Assembly (NCBI RefSeq): GCF_003369915.1
Contig: NC_046675.1
Span: forward strand, 8,742,001-8,806,000
Length of the DNA stretch: 64,000 nt
Reading direction: 5' to 3'
Source: Drosophila miranda
Lineage: Eukaryota; Arthropoda; Insecta; Diptera; Drosophilidae
Both the position numbers and the translations under genes were made by a program. Shown piece by piece: positions 1-11,604 of this stretch. The notes under the pieces are model-generated. The model was not told where the DNA came from and made no database searches. It was given only the letters and a program-made list of their open reading frames with translations. Position 1 is the first letter of the stretch. Every line of letters starts with the position of its first letter.

Positions 1-2315
1 CGTTTGATTTCAAATTTACGCGCAAAACAATTTGAAAATTGTCTTGCATCTGGCAACGCTTACATATCGTTATCGGCCAAAAGAAGAAGAAATGCAGCTC
101 TGAAATCGCAAATTCATTATTTTGCCGCGAACGCAGAAAAGATACGCTTATTGTTTACTAAAAACACCAATACGTTGGATAAAATGTCCTTTAATGCCGC
201 CGGTGACTACCAGCTTGTAATGCAAACCTATAAGGTAGGTGGAGAAGCACCCAGCTTCGGTACTTAACTAGTTTATTATTAATTTCTAGTACAAAAAGCA
301 CCGCGTCATCTGCAGCACCAAAGTGCTGCCGAGCCAGATAAACCACTTTGGCAAGAAATTATGTGACTATCACTGGATGACGCCTGCCCGCTGGACCAAT
401 GTTGAGAGCGGCTTGTGGGACCTGCTGGAGAAGGAGCAGGACGCTCAAAATGTGCATGCCGACCTCCTCATTGACCACATCAAAGTGCGAGTGGATTCCA
501 ACGAATATCGGCATTCAGCCTCCCAGCTACTCTTACCAGGGGTTACACTCTCGAAAAATGACCTGTCTCTTAATGTAAAGCTCGAATATATAGCGCAAGA
601 AGATACTAAAAATATGAGAAAGGGTATCGAAATTTCCATCAAACGCGAAGTCGTAGCATCAAAAGCCAGGTCTGTGAATGACATAGAAAACTCCACTCCA
701 CGTGTGATGGGCACTCATTTACCTTTCTTGCAGCGACCATGAAGCGAAGGCTAAGAAAGTGCACAAAGATAAGACCAGCCACGGTCATGATTCTCGCGAA
801 AATAAAACAAACAAACGGATGCACAAGATACCTTCAGTGTAAGACCCAAGCTTGACTCATGAAATTCCCTATGAAGTTAAATAAATTTTTCACAGTGATA
901 AACAGAAAGAACCCGCTCCGGAGACGCTTAAGGCGCGGAGCCCTCGGAGATCCATTTCACAAAATTCTGAGAAAGATAAACCCTCTAAGCCAGTTAAAAG
1001 AACGCAAAGTTCTCTTTCAATGTAATCCCCAATCTTATTTCCTGAAATACGCTACGAATTCAATTCACTTTTTTGCAGAGACCAACAGATAGAACCTGCT
1101 TCGGAGACGGAAAAGGACAAGTCCATTACTCCGGTTGAAAATTTGCCTGCAAAGAGGCGGAGCTCTCGGAGATCCAAATCACAAGACTCTGAGAGATCTA
1201 AAACCTCTAGCAGAGGTCGCTCTTCGCTTGAAAAGAAGTCAATTAAACGAACGCAAAGATCATTTTCAATGTAAGCCGATTGAACAGCCTAAATGCACTA
1301 AGAAGTTAATTAAATTTCTTGCAGTAACCAAGAGGTAGAACGCGGTCAGGAGAAGCGCAAGGGTCGAAGATCCGTTTCACAACATTCTGGGAAAGAAAAA
1401 GCCTCCAACAGCGGTCGCTCTTCACGTGAAAAGAAGCCCAGCAAACGGACGCATATAGAATCGCAGTGAGCATCAATGTGTGAATCAATTTATGCCATGC
1501 CTAATATTAACGCAGGAATTCCAGGCCCAGCTCTGTGGGGCCGAGTCCCCCAGGACGCCCCCGCCGCTCACTAACGCGTCCAGGTCATTTGGATGACTTC
1601 TTCGTAGGGTATGGAATAGAAAGCCTGCTGGCTTAGAAAGCTGTATTAATTGTTCATTTTCAGAAGGAAGACAAAGACTAAAAAAATCGTCTCGCCAGAG
1701 AAAGTGATTGCCAATGGGAAGGGGAAAGATTCGTCGCCATCAAAACCCGATCCCATGGAGGCGGTCGCTGCGCTAGGACTTGGTCCATGTCCGCGTAAGG
1801 TGGATATTCTGTAAGTTTTGCAATCCAATGCATTCACCTACAGCTAAGATTGTGTTATCCACCAGATTAATGGATAAAATGGAGAAAGAAGAGGTTTTGA
1901 ATACATTCTCCAAGTACCAAAGCGACCTGAATCATTTTTTTACGGAAAATCGGCAAAAGAGAACAGATAAATTTATGGGCATTCAGCATGTACACGTCAT
2001 AGATATAATGCGCAGAGACGTTGAAGTCAGCATGCTCGAGAAACTGGGCACAGTGTTTGGCAACCGTTCAGTAAGTGGAAGTGGTAGTGGAACACTCTGT
2101 GATTTGATCTCCACTGATAACTTCTCGTTTGACAGGCATATGCATCGCTACAGATCAATGCTCTCCTGCCATTGTGGATTGTGCGTCTCTTTATGGACAC
2201 ATTCAATTTTGATACCGCTGAGGAGGCAGTGCAACAGATCAGGGACCAATTGGAATACAGCACATACCAGAAAGCCGTAAATGAAGAGCCTCAAGAATCG
2301 GATTTGGAGTACTGA
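1..2315 (+). CDS. Uncharacterised RS-rich protein, 3' part of gene (5' end outside window)
   Basis: I do not recognise this gene. Nine coding exons join in frame: 1-234, 290-669, 734-838, 896-1021, 1079-1270, 1325-1465, 1664-1810, 1866-2070, 2136-2315 (TGA). They give at least 569 residues, and the frame is already open at base 1. The first two exons encode a globular-looking part containing NHFGKKLCDYHWMTP. The middle exons are rich in Arg, Ser and Lys (for example RRSSRRSKSQ), like RS domains of nuclear RNA or chromatin proteins. The last two exons encode a helical C-terminus (ALLPLWIVRLFMDTFNFDT) ending in an acidic tail. The 670-733 intron uses a weak GTCTGT donor, chosen because only it keeps the phase. 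The 1811-1865 intron uses the AG at 1864-1865, because the nearer CAG would create a stop. The gene converges on Gp93, with about 370 bp between stop codons. A nuclear role is inferred from composition only. Confidence 0.75.
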
Positions 2316-2685
2316 TTAAAACACACTCTTTGTTTGTATTCTTTATTGTGTTGGAATCCTGTTTTGTTTCTTATTTCGCATGCATGCATTCTTATTCGGT
2401 TTTATCAAAATAAAACTTTTACTAGTTCAACCTTCTTCCGGCCGAATGTTTCAAGTATGCCTTTATCTAATGGAGAGCTGTCTGGACTGCTTAGTGGAGA
2501 TGCCCACATGATCATTACGAAATTGCGTGACTTATTAACTAAAGACATGTCTGGGGATAATATTGATGAAACGGCGGCTGCTTCCCGCGGCACCGCCCGC
2601 CCCGGTGTTGTAAATAAACTCAGTCTGACTTCCACACTCCTATGTACAAATGATGTGGGATCTGCTCTACGCCTGCAGCGGGGGC

Positions 2686-5431
2686 TTACAGCTCGTCATG
2701 GGGCTGATCCTCCTCGTCGTCTTCGGCATTGATGTTCTCATTGTTCTCTTGGCTTCCGAAATCATCCTCGGCAGTGTCGTCATCCTCATCCAATTCGATT
2801 TGTTCATCCACCGAGACACCCAGTGTGTGGCGCATCATTTTCTCAATGCTGTCGGCGAAGTCGGCCGTCTCCTGGAGCATGTACCCAGAGCGTAGAGTGG
2901 CAGTGCGGAACATCATAACGGCCATAACCCTGGCAGAGTCATCGGCCTCGTCAGCCTCAACGCGACGCAACAGCTCGCGCATCAGGGGGTGCCTGGGATT
3001 GATCTCAAGAGTTTTCTTCTGGCTGAGGTAGTAGCTGCGTGAAGGATCGTCAGACTTCTGGTGGGCATTGGACATCGCCAGTCGCTCCATGTTGCCGGTC
3101 CAGCCGAAAACGCCAGCCACCAAGGCACATGGCGAGTTGCTCAGACGCTCCGACACCTGAGCCTTGGAGATCTGATCCTTGAGGGCGACATCGTTCAGCC
3201 ACTTGACGAGCGGCTCGAAGGCGCTCTTCAGCGTCTCGAAGTTCTTCTTGCTCTTCTCGGATTCGTTGAGCTTGAATCCCTCCTTGGCCACGTTCTGGAA
3301 CTTCTTGCCATCGAACTCGGGCAGGGCCGAGATGCAGTATTCATCAACAGCCTCGACTAGGAAGAGCACCTCGTAGCCCTTGCTCAGCAGACGCTCAACG
3401 AACGGCGACTTCTCCACCTCACCGCGGTTGGCACCGGCAATGTAGTAGATGTGCTCCTGCTTCGACTTCATGCGTTCCACATATTCGGCCAGGGAGGTAA
3501 CGCCCTTGCCGTTGGAGGTTTGGAAACGCAGCAGCTTGGCCAGGCGAGATCGGTTGCTGGGATCCTCCATGACACCCAATTTAATGCTAAGAAAACGGAT
3601 AATGCGAGTAGTGAGCAAATATTTCATCAAAGATGGATGCGCCACACTTACTTGGTGGAGAACTCTTTCCAGAACTGTTCGTAGGACTCCTTGTCGAGCT
3701 TCTTGAGCATGTCAAGTACCTTGCGCACCAGCTTCTTCTTGATAACCTTGATCAGCTTGTGCTGCTGGAGCGTTTCACGCGACACATTCAGGGGCAGATC
3801 GTCGGAGTCGACCACACCGCGGATGAAGCTTAAGAAGTTGGGCATCATGTCGTTGAACTCGTCGGTGATGAAGACACGACGAACGTAGAGCTTGATGTTG
3901 TCGGACTTGGTGCCGTACCGGTTGAAGGACTCGGATGGCTGTACCTTGGGCACGTACAGCAAACTCTTGAAAGTAACTTCACCCTCGGCAATGAAATGGG
4001 TCTGGGTGAGGGGTTCACTCGAGTCCTTGGTCAGACTCTTGTAGAAGTTGTTGTACTCCTCGGTTGTCACATCGGCCGGCTTGCGAGTCCAGATGGGTTT
4101 GCTGTCGTTGATGAGGAGCCAGTCCCAGATGGTCTTGGACACCTTCTTTGTCTTGGGCTTGTCGTCATCAGCGGCCTCCTCAACCTTGGCCTCTTCTTCG
4201 GCATCTTCCACGTCATCTTCGGTCTTTGCTGGCTCGGCCACGGCCTCTTCCTCCACCGGCACCTCTTCGTCGACAGTTTTGCTGGACCACATCAGAATGG
4301 GGAAATTAATGAACTGCGAGTATTTGCGAATCAGCTCGCGCACGGTTTCCTCCTCCAGGAAGTCCTGGGCCTCTTCCTTCAGGTACAGCGAAATGATCGA
4401 ACCCCGCTTCAGTGTGTCGCCACGGGGATCTTCGGTGATGGTGAAACTGTTGGCATCCGACTCCCAGATGTACTGCTTATCGTCGTTGTGCTTCGTGGTG
4501 ACCACCACACGGTCGGCGACCAAGAAGGCCGAATAGAAGCCCACACCAAACTGGCCAATCATGTCGTTCAGGTCCCCACCCTCAGACTTGCTGGGATCCT
4601 GCATTTTGGAAAGGAAATCAGCAGTGCCGGACTTGGCAATTGTGCCCAGATTATTAATCAGATCCTGGTGTGTCATGCCAATGCCCGAGTCCATGATGTG
4701 CAGCGCCTTGTTCTCTTTGTCGGCCTTGATGCGGATGTGCAGTTCGGGGTTGCTCTCCAGCTCCTTTCGGTCGGTGAGCGCCAGCAGACGAATCTTGTCA
4801 ATGGCATCGGAGGCGTTCGAGATCAATTCACGCAGGAAGATCTCCTTGTTGCGGTACAGCGAATTGATGATCAGTTTCATCATGCGGTTCACTTCTGTCT
4901 GGAAAGTGAACTTCTCCGCCTGCCCACGAAAGAAATACGCAAAAAAAAAATTAATAAATATTCATACAAGCAGCACATATGTACCATATATACCTTTTCG
5001 CGCAATTCTTTTAGCTGCGCAACATTCAGTCCATCCAGCTGGATGGCTTCCTCCTCACGCTTCAGGGTCTCAGCATCTGTGGTGGTAAGGCATATGCATA
5101 TTATAGATAAGGGGCGTCAACACCATGGCGTCAAGGGTAAGTACTGCTAACGCTGACGTGTACCAAAAACTCCAAGTACTACCCTTGCAGGTGGGGGGGC
5201 GTCACTTACCAGTTCTGGAACCTTCCTTGAATGCACCCAAATCCAGGTCGATTTTCTCGGCACTAGGCTCATCTTCAGCCGCAATTTGACTTATGCCTGC
5301 AGTAATGATCGAATAGTAAATACACAAACAAAATTAGGTTAAAGCACCGGCATTGGCCATTGGCGCTGAAGCGTGGCAAGAATAAACGAACCTGATACGA
5401 GCAAAAGCCCCAGCAACAGATAGTATTTCAT
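2686..5431 (-). CDS. Gp93: Glycoprotein 93 (ER Hsp90, GRP94/endoplasmin)
   Basis: ER-lumenal Hsp90 chaperone that folds secreted and membrane proteins using ATP. Five exons (minus order): 5431-5392, 5296-5210, 5076-4994, 4919-3652, 3586-2686, giving 792 residues, close to the family length. Residues 1-14 form a signal peptide ([14 protein letters not shown]). The GHKL ATPase domain shows the N-box ([16 protein letters not shown]), DSGIGM and [11 protein letters not shown]. An acidic/lysine linker follows ([16 protein letters not shown]), then the middle domain and an acidic tail ending in HDEL, the ER-retrieval signal. That ending separates it from cytosolic Hsp83 and from mitochondrial Trap1. 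Start chosen: the ATG at 5431 begins the signal peptide and splices in phase. A TGACGTGG box lies about 50 bp upstream of the ATG. No lesions seen. Confidence 0.97.
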
Positions 5432-5479
5432 TCTAAATACAATTTGATTTACTAGGAACGATAAAAGTCTGGCGAAAGG

Positions 5480-5576
5480 CCACGTCACAACAGTTCCAGG
5501 CTGGCTCCGGTTTTTGATTTAAGTGAAAATTTCGAGTCGACTCATACAAAATGACGCCGCCGCGTCGTCTTTTATA
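5480..5576 (-). promoter_or_regulatory. Gp93 promoter/leader: TATA box and UPRE-like TGACGTGG
   Basis: On the minus strand a TATAAA (rc of 5571-5576) places a start site near 5540 by the usual 30-bp spacing. The octamer TGACGTGG (rc of 5480-5487) matches the XBP1/ATF6-type UPRE core and would then lie in the transcribed leader. The match is seen directly. ER-stress responsiveness is inferred from Gp93 being an ER chaperone gene. A second TGACGTGT lies at 5154-5161 in the second intron from the 5' end. Confidence 0.45.
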
Positions 5577-5697
5577 TGTAGCGTCTTGTATGATGAAAAA
5601 CCAAACTCAGTCCACTAAAGCCCCCTCTATTTAAACAGTTCAACTACTTGAGGTAAAAGGCGGAAAATATTAACGATTCTAAATTCTTCTTGTAGAT
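5575..5697 (+). repeat. Dispersed repeat, copy abutting the Gp93 promoter
   Basis: About 120 bp containing AAAGCCCCCTCTATTTAAAC and TTCAACTACTTGAGGTAAA. An inverted copy, similar over its whole length, lies at about 21027-21152 between BOD1 and NSD. A shorter copy lies at 35765-35800 upstream of RpL4. The copy starts at the Gp93 TATA box. No ORF is present. Confidence 0.7.
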
Positions 5698-5769
5698 TCA
5701 TGCCATCTTTCCGCTAAATTTAAAAAAACTGCGCTAAAATGATTTAATTTTCATTATTTTCGGTGGAAT

Positions 5770-7520
5770 ATTAAAATACCCCCTTGGCTGGTAATGGGTT
5801 AATCGTTCTCCGTCAAGGATTGGAAACCATATTGCTCAATTTTGATGTTCCGTTGAATAATTCTGGCTAACTAAAGGCCTTAGTTCTACCCACATAGTTT
5901 GAGGCCATTGATGAATAAACTTTCTAAAAGATTTGCTAGTTTTTAGTCCTTGCTTTTATTTATAGTTTAGCAAAAAAACCGTCGATAACAGTCGATATGT
6001 TGCGTGTAAGCCGTAGTATAGGTATTTGTATACCCTATTTCGTTAATTTAATATGAAGATTATATGTAATTAAAGGCCTTTTCTCAATTTTATATGCTAT
6101 AGACATATTCATGCATATGGTTAGTGTCTTGTATATAAATCCCGATAAATATTCTTGGTCTCTGTAAGAAGACAATAAGCTTATAAATATCGTTGTGATA
6201 GCTTTAAAACAGAGGCTGACAAACATATTATCGATTCTATAGTATCCTTTTTCCTAGGGTACATTGTTGTCAGCCGGTTATTACGACGAATTCCTCGTTT
6301 TTGATATTCCGTCGAATATTACTAGCTATCTAAATCTTTCAGCTCTGCCCACATAATTTTATCCGATTAACGAATCAATTTCCCTACAATACTCGCTAAT
6401 TTTAACGACCCCATTTTGCTGGTTTGCTTTTAAAATAAGGTTTAAAGAAAAAAGGTCAACAAAAAAGCTCTGCTCTGATTTTGAGTCAAATTTCGATTAA
6501 AGCGATCGGACACGCCTCCAAATGTCATTACTAAATTCCATTCTACATTACATTCTACATTCGAATTCCACACAAACTCTGCCAGTGTGACCGATAATTT
6601 GCAAAAATAAATGCGTTTCCCAATTCGTACTTAGACATTTACCCAAGAATTAAAAAAAACTCTCATTTAAATGTAATTATACTAGAAAAGTTCCCTAAAC
6701 GCTGTCTAAAAATCTGCAGTGGAAAGACCTTTCGATTACTGAGTTATCGAATGGCCGTGCAAGCTGTTTTTGACATTCCTTTTTGGCCTCACCAACACCA
6801 ACACATTTGGAATGTGTGATGGGAAATCCTCTATTCGTGGAGGGATTTTTCCCCCGCCACAATTTCAGCTCAACAATTTCCCTTACTTACTCACTTACGT
6901 TTTCTTACGTCTTATGTTGCTGGCAACATTCAATTTGTATGGGCCAGACTCATGTGCCGTGAAATCGAGCAGCATTGTTCCCCAACATGGCGCGGATTGA
7001 GCAACATTTTGCATACCCTGGGGAAATGGATGTTATAGAATTGAGAAAATGTTTGGCCAAAACTAGTCAGTTTCTGTTATAAAGGTATTTCAACTATATT
7101 TTTAAGGTTTTGGTCTTCTTACAGAAACCAAGAATGGGTATCGGGATCGAGATATATCTACAAGACCCTCATCATATGCATTAATATGTCCAAAACAAAA
7201 CAATCTGAGATCATTTCTTTATTAAAACAGCTTGGAAAACCAGTTTTCATATATATCAACGAAATAGGGTATACCTGCGCCCAAACTCCGGTTGACGTGA
7301 CATTTCATACTCACTTACGTTGCCACAGTTTTTTTGTTGACCTTTTTTGCTTAAACCTTGTTTTATACTATATACAAAAAAAGAGAGTACTTAAAAGTAG
7401 TCAATCAGGTAGAAAATTTATTCATGAATGGCCTAAAACTATGTGGGCAGAGCTAATGATTTTAGTTAGTCAGCATTATTCAACGGAATAAAGAAATTGA
7501 GCAATTGGAACAATTTTTGT
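5770..7520. repeat. AT-rich dispersed repeat family, several degenerate copies
   Basis: No gene seen. Two copies in minus orientation (about 5770-5990 and 6250-6470) and a longer plus-orientation stretch (about 6920-7520) match the family that fills 47.7-51.6 kb. Shared marks are the ATTCRACGGAATAT box, TTGTTGACCTTTTTTGCTTAA, CCTGGGGGAAATGGATGTTA and ACGAAATAGGGTATAC. The copies flank the transposase relic at 7.8-9.9 kb. A non-autonomous Helitron-like element (DINE-1/ISY/SGM type) is possible, but I cannot place the ends. Confidence 0.6.
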
Positions 7521-7802
7521 CTTACGTTTTTTTACGTTTCATTTGTTTGACCTTTCCGAATCAGATCGGATTATTATTATAGCCAAAAGTAACAAATCAA
7601 TTTGTCACGTTCTGACTCATTTTCTGTCTCTCTCGCACGCAATCTTTGTCGTTTAATGAAGCCATACTGTCTATGTATCGGGTATAAATGTAGAGTTGCG
7701 GCCGCAGCAGCAACTCACAACGTTCCCCCTGTTATTGTTACTAAAATATTAAAATATTAAAATGTTACTAATTACTTTCATTTAAATTTTTGTTCATTTA
7801 GG

Positions 7803-9850
7803 ACATAAGCCATTGTTTGAGAACTCGCTCAGCAATAGGCGAAAAAAGGCATTGTTTCAATAGAAGATATTGAAAACAAAACTGCCGATCTATCAATAGA
7901 TAATAATGATATCAATTACAATGAAGATACATATTCTTCTCAAGAATCCGGAATTTCTGGAAAAGAAATGTAACGCCCTAAATGAGGAAAATATTTCCCT
8001 AAAAGAGGAAATTAAAAATTTGCATGAAAAATTGCACGCATTCACTGTCCAAAGTGAAGATAGTAAAAATTATTTACAAAAAATAAATGATTTATAGAAA
8101 GAAATTTCTCAACTTAAATCATTGAGCCCGAACAGGGCTCATGAAGAAGAACAATGTGTTTCGCCGCCACTCCAAGTATTTGAGCCAGGCTTTCAAGGCG
8201 AACATATTGAAAAGTTGAAGAAACTTGTACAAAAAATGGATGAGAGTCACAGAAATTGTGCACTAATTTTTGATGAAATGATCATCCAACCAGAAATAGG
8301 TTATCTTGCCAATGTTGACCGGGCAATTGGTTACGTAGACCTGGGAGACGGAATTTCCGATAAGGAACAATACTCCTCCCAAGCCACTATAATGTTGACA
8401 TTCCTTGTTAGAGGGCTATTTTGTTAACTCAATATTTGTTAACAAAAATGTAACTCACTAATACGCCCAAGCCATTGGTCAGGCGGTTAAGTGTTGCACT
8501 GCAGCCGGCTTAAATGTCCGCGCTATAGTCTGCGATCAGGCGGCGGCTCTTGAAAAAATAGACCGTGAAAGATTGATCAATCCGCCAGTGCCTCAGTTCG
8601 TGTGCGATTACGTACATTTATTCAAGAGTGTTAGAAATAACTTCTTGACACACGACATAACTACACCAGTCGGAAAAGCGACATGGAAAGTGATCGAAAA
8701 GTTTTATGAAGTCGATTCATTAAACTCTTTTCGCTTGGCCCCCAAGATTACGGAAAAGCACATCAATCCGCAAGGATATGATAGAATGAATACCGCCGAA
8801 TTGGCTGTTCATGTTTTTTCGAATACGGTCAGCACAGGCATTAAAATGTTTGCTGATCGTGATACTTTTGAAGACAAGGATGCAGCCATTGCTACATCCA
8901 TGTTTTTAAAAAGTATGAACGATGGTTTCGATGTATTGAACAATACATATTTCCGTGCCAATAAAACGTTCACCAATCGCTTGGATGAATTCGTAAGTTA
9001 TTTGGGAAAGATTAAATTCGGCCCCCATAAAATAACCGAAACAGATTCCCAAGCCAGTTGCCTGAAAAGGCTGATTGAAACTTGCAAAAGAATCAATAAA
9101 ATTTCAAAAGATCTTTTAGAAATAAAAGATATTCAAAAAATAAATACCAGGGGTTTCAACCAAGATTCCCTGGAAGAATATTTTAATAGTTTAAAGCGAG
9201 AAATTGGGTGGCAATATGATAGCCCAACAGCAGCTCAGTTGGTTCAGCACCTGCCTCTAGAAATACCTGAAAAGGTAACTTTGGAGGATGACGTAAACCA
9301 AAATTCCATTAAACAGCATGGATTAATTGTATATCAAACGGAAAGTTTGAATCGCCCAATTGCTAAAATTGCGGAATTCGCTGCTGTAAGAAATACATTG
9401 GGAATTGTTCTGTGCAAACTGAACATTGAATGTACAATCTGTGAAAGAATAGTAGTTCCTGATGGAAAGAGCATCCGTGGAATTAAAAATCCTACACAAG
9501 CTCTTTTTGAACATTCATTAAAGCATATTCAAATATTTACAGAATGTTTCAAAACCACTCCATGCGAAAAAAATATTGCAAGAAATATTATTGAAAAATG
9601 CGTTAAGGATGATTTGGAGTGGTTTACGGATTCTAGTCCATGTGCTTCTCATAGACGGGAAATCGTAAAGCACTTGATAAAAGTGTTTGTATATACGAAC
9701 TATAAGTGGTTCAATGATAAATTGAATACCAATAAATGTATAATAGCAGAAAAAAAGCGTTTCGAAATAATCGAAAAAAATAAAAGGAAATGGATGCATG
9801 AAGGGCAGCTATATTCTGAAAAGAATAGCCCTTATGCCAAAAAAAATTAA
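7803..9850 (+). pseudogene. P-superfamily (P/1360-ProtoP-like) transposase relic, broken
   Basis: Conceptual translation recalls P-element-superfamily transposases: a basic patch (LSNRRKKALFQ), a coiled coil (about 7950-8120), then an RNase-H-like core with CALIFDEM and GYVDLG, VRGLF, IVCDQAAALEKI and CDYVHLFKSVRNNF. The aspartates in FDEM and VCDQ are candidate catalytic residues. A 425-codon C-terminal frame (8573-9850) is intact and readable back to 8462. Upstream it is broken: a frame change near 7955-7970, an in-frame TAG at 8095-8097, a TAA at 8425-8427 and another at 8459-8461 with apparent loss of residues between VRGLF and the second aspartate. I could not identify a zinc-binding THAP domain or terminal inverted repeats with confidence. 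It looks like a dead autonomous element rather than a host gene, although the long intact 3' part suggests recent decay. Confidence 0.7.
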
Positions 9851-10115
9851 GGGAATAATAAAAGATGGCTTTTGTGAATAGAAAATATTTACAAAATGCT
9901 GAAAAGCACGCATCGCCCTTTAATTTATAAAAATATGCCAATGGCTACAGAAATGTAGACTGTCCGATTTACCATCTTTTTCATTATTGAAAAAGAAAAG
10001 ATCGCTGATGAGGAAGAGTGGTGTCTTCCGAAACAGTCTTCGAAATATACATATGTACATATGTACATATGTATTATTATTTGATTTTAAATCTTTTCTT
10101 AAACTAAAAATACGG

Positions 10116-10174
10116 GTGTGATTGTCATTTTGAAATAACAATCACACAGCGCGAGAGCAACGCTCTCAACGCGC
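10116..10174. repeat. Two adjacent inverted repeats downstream of the transposase relic
   Basis: GTGTGATTGT at 10116-10125 is a perfect inverted match to ACAATCACAC at 10138-10147 (12-base loop). Immediately after, GAGAGC (10153-10158) pairs with GCTCTC (10162-10167). Such hairpins are typical of transposon subterminal regions, so they may belong to the P-like element. The element end itself is not located. Confidence 0.55.
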
Positions 10175-10234
10175 TCGGCTCAATTTCAAAATAAAATTAA
10201 TTTACCGCTCTGTTACCGTTCATTTTCTTGTACA

Positions 10235-10650
10235 TTTTGTTACACTTTTTTACTTAAACCTTCCTTTAAATTAAATCCAATAACAAGGAGTCCCTAAAAT
10301 ACGCATATCTTGTAGAAAATTGATCTATCAATCGGAGAAAATCATGAGTTCAGAGCTGAGGCTCTTAGCTAGCTAGTAATATTCAACCGAATATGAAAAT
10401 TGTGTTCAATTGTTATAGCAACGACTATCCGCTTTCGTTTTTTTTGTTAGACCTCTTACGCTAAAGCATTTTTTTGAACAAGAACCAATAAAAGCAACTA
10501 TTTAGAGTGAGTAAGTAAGTAAAAAACTGTTTCATCAATCGTATAAAATTGAGTGGGCATGGCTAAATGTTCTATCCAGCTAATAATATTAAACCGAACA
10601 TTAAAATCAAGTAATATGCTCTCCATGGCGGCAAAAGTTATGGTTGCGTT
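10235..10650 (+). repeat. Two tandem copies of the AT-rich dispersed repeat
   Basis: Two plus-orientation copies (about 10240-10430 and 10440-10650) show the family core: TTACTTAAACCTT, AATCCAATAACAAGGA, CTTGTAGAAAATTGAT, TCAATCGTATAAAATTGAGT followed by GGGCATGGCTAAATGTTC. The second closely resembles the copies at 48.0 and 51.4 kb. Non-coding. Confidence 0.65.
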
Positions 10651-11604
10651 TCAATTTCGATTGTTAGATTTTTCTAATATATTTCATACCTATCGTATCA
10701 ACTATCGTAACTTATTAATGGTGTCAATCCTCCAAGCATCGATTATTTAGAAAAAACATCAACACAACAACAACAACACACCAACACATTCGCGAATGCG
10801 TTATTTAGTCGGGCTCGAAATTTAATGATTCCTGCAATCATTCACCGTTTGCGTGAGTTGTCAATACACAATATCAGAGGATATCTAAATTTAAATATTG
10901 TATCTCCAGTACCCAGTTGATTGCATGCGCCACGGCAGCAGCAACCGCGAAACCCCTCAACGACGATCGCACACAGCGCAATAGGCCCCGCACACTCGAA
11001 ACTTGGGGCGAGCGAAGAAACCCAATCGGCAGACACCGCAGAGCAACATTTCGTCGATGCTAGTCGTGTCGAGTTGTGCGTGGAGGTGGAGCAACAGCAG
11101 CAGCAACAGCAGCAGCAGCAGCAGTGTCAATTAATAGTTTTCCGTATTCCCATTCATACATCATACATCACCACACCACCCATTTCCCCCCACTTGCGGA
11201 GTCCGTGTTATACAACAAAATTGACCAGTGCCTCTCAACTACGCCGGCAAATACCAATCGTTTATGTTGTCCTTCGGGCCAGAGGTTCAACAAGACCAAA
11301 AATCGGAATCTAATCAATCCCCGCCCTCTTGTGCGTGCGTTCAAAATAATTAACTGTGCGTGGTGTAATCGTAATCCCTTATCAGCTGCTCGGTGCGAAA
11401 GTTTGCCCGCAAGACAAACGGGCAGAGAAAGCATACAGCCAAAGCAAAAGAAACGCCAATAACAAGCGGTCTGTGAGTCTCCTCGGTTTCGCTTGCACTT
11501 GCCACTGGACAGAACAGAACTGGTTGGAGATTGTGGATTGGAGCATCAAAGCGTTCGTAACAGAAGAACCCATTGCAAGGGCAGCCACAGCCACAGCCAC
11601 AGCC

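Noticed and set aside
1780-2280. Continuous 166-codon frame at 1780-2280
   Set aside because: Mixes intron and exon frames. Splicing at 1811-1865 and 2071-2135 gives the consistent protein.
3996-5150. Open frame of 384 codons on the plus strand opposite Gp93
   Set aside because: Runs antisense across Gp93 exons and introns, has no recognisable domain or splice support, and follows from Gp93 codon bias.
11091-11124. CAG run read as a polyglutamine gene
   Set aside because: Lies in the mitoferrin leader; the surrounding frames are not conserved-looking and lack a supported start.
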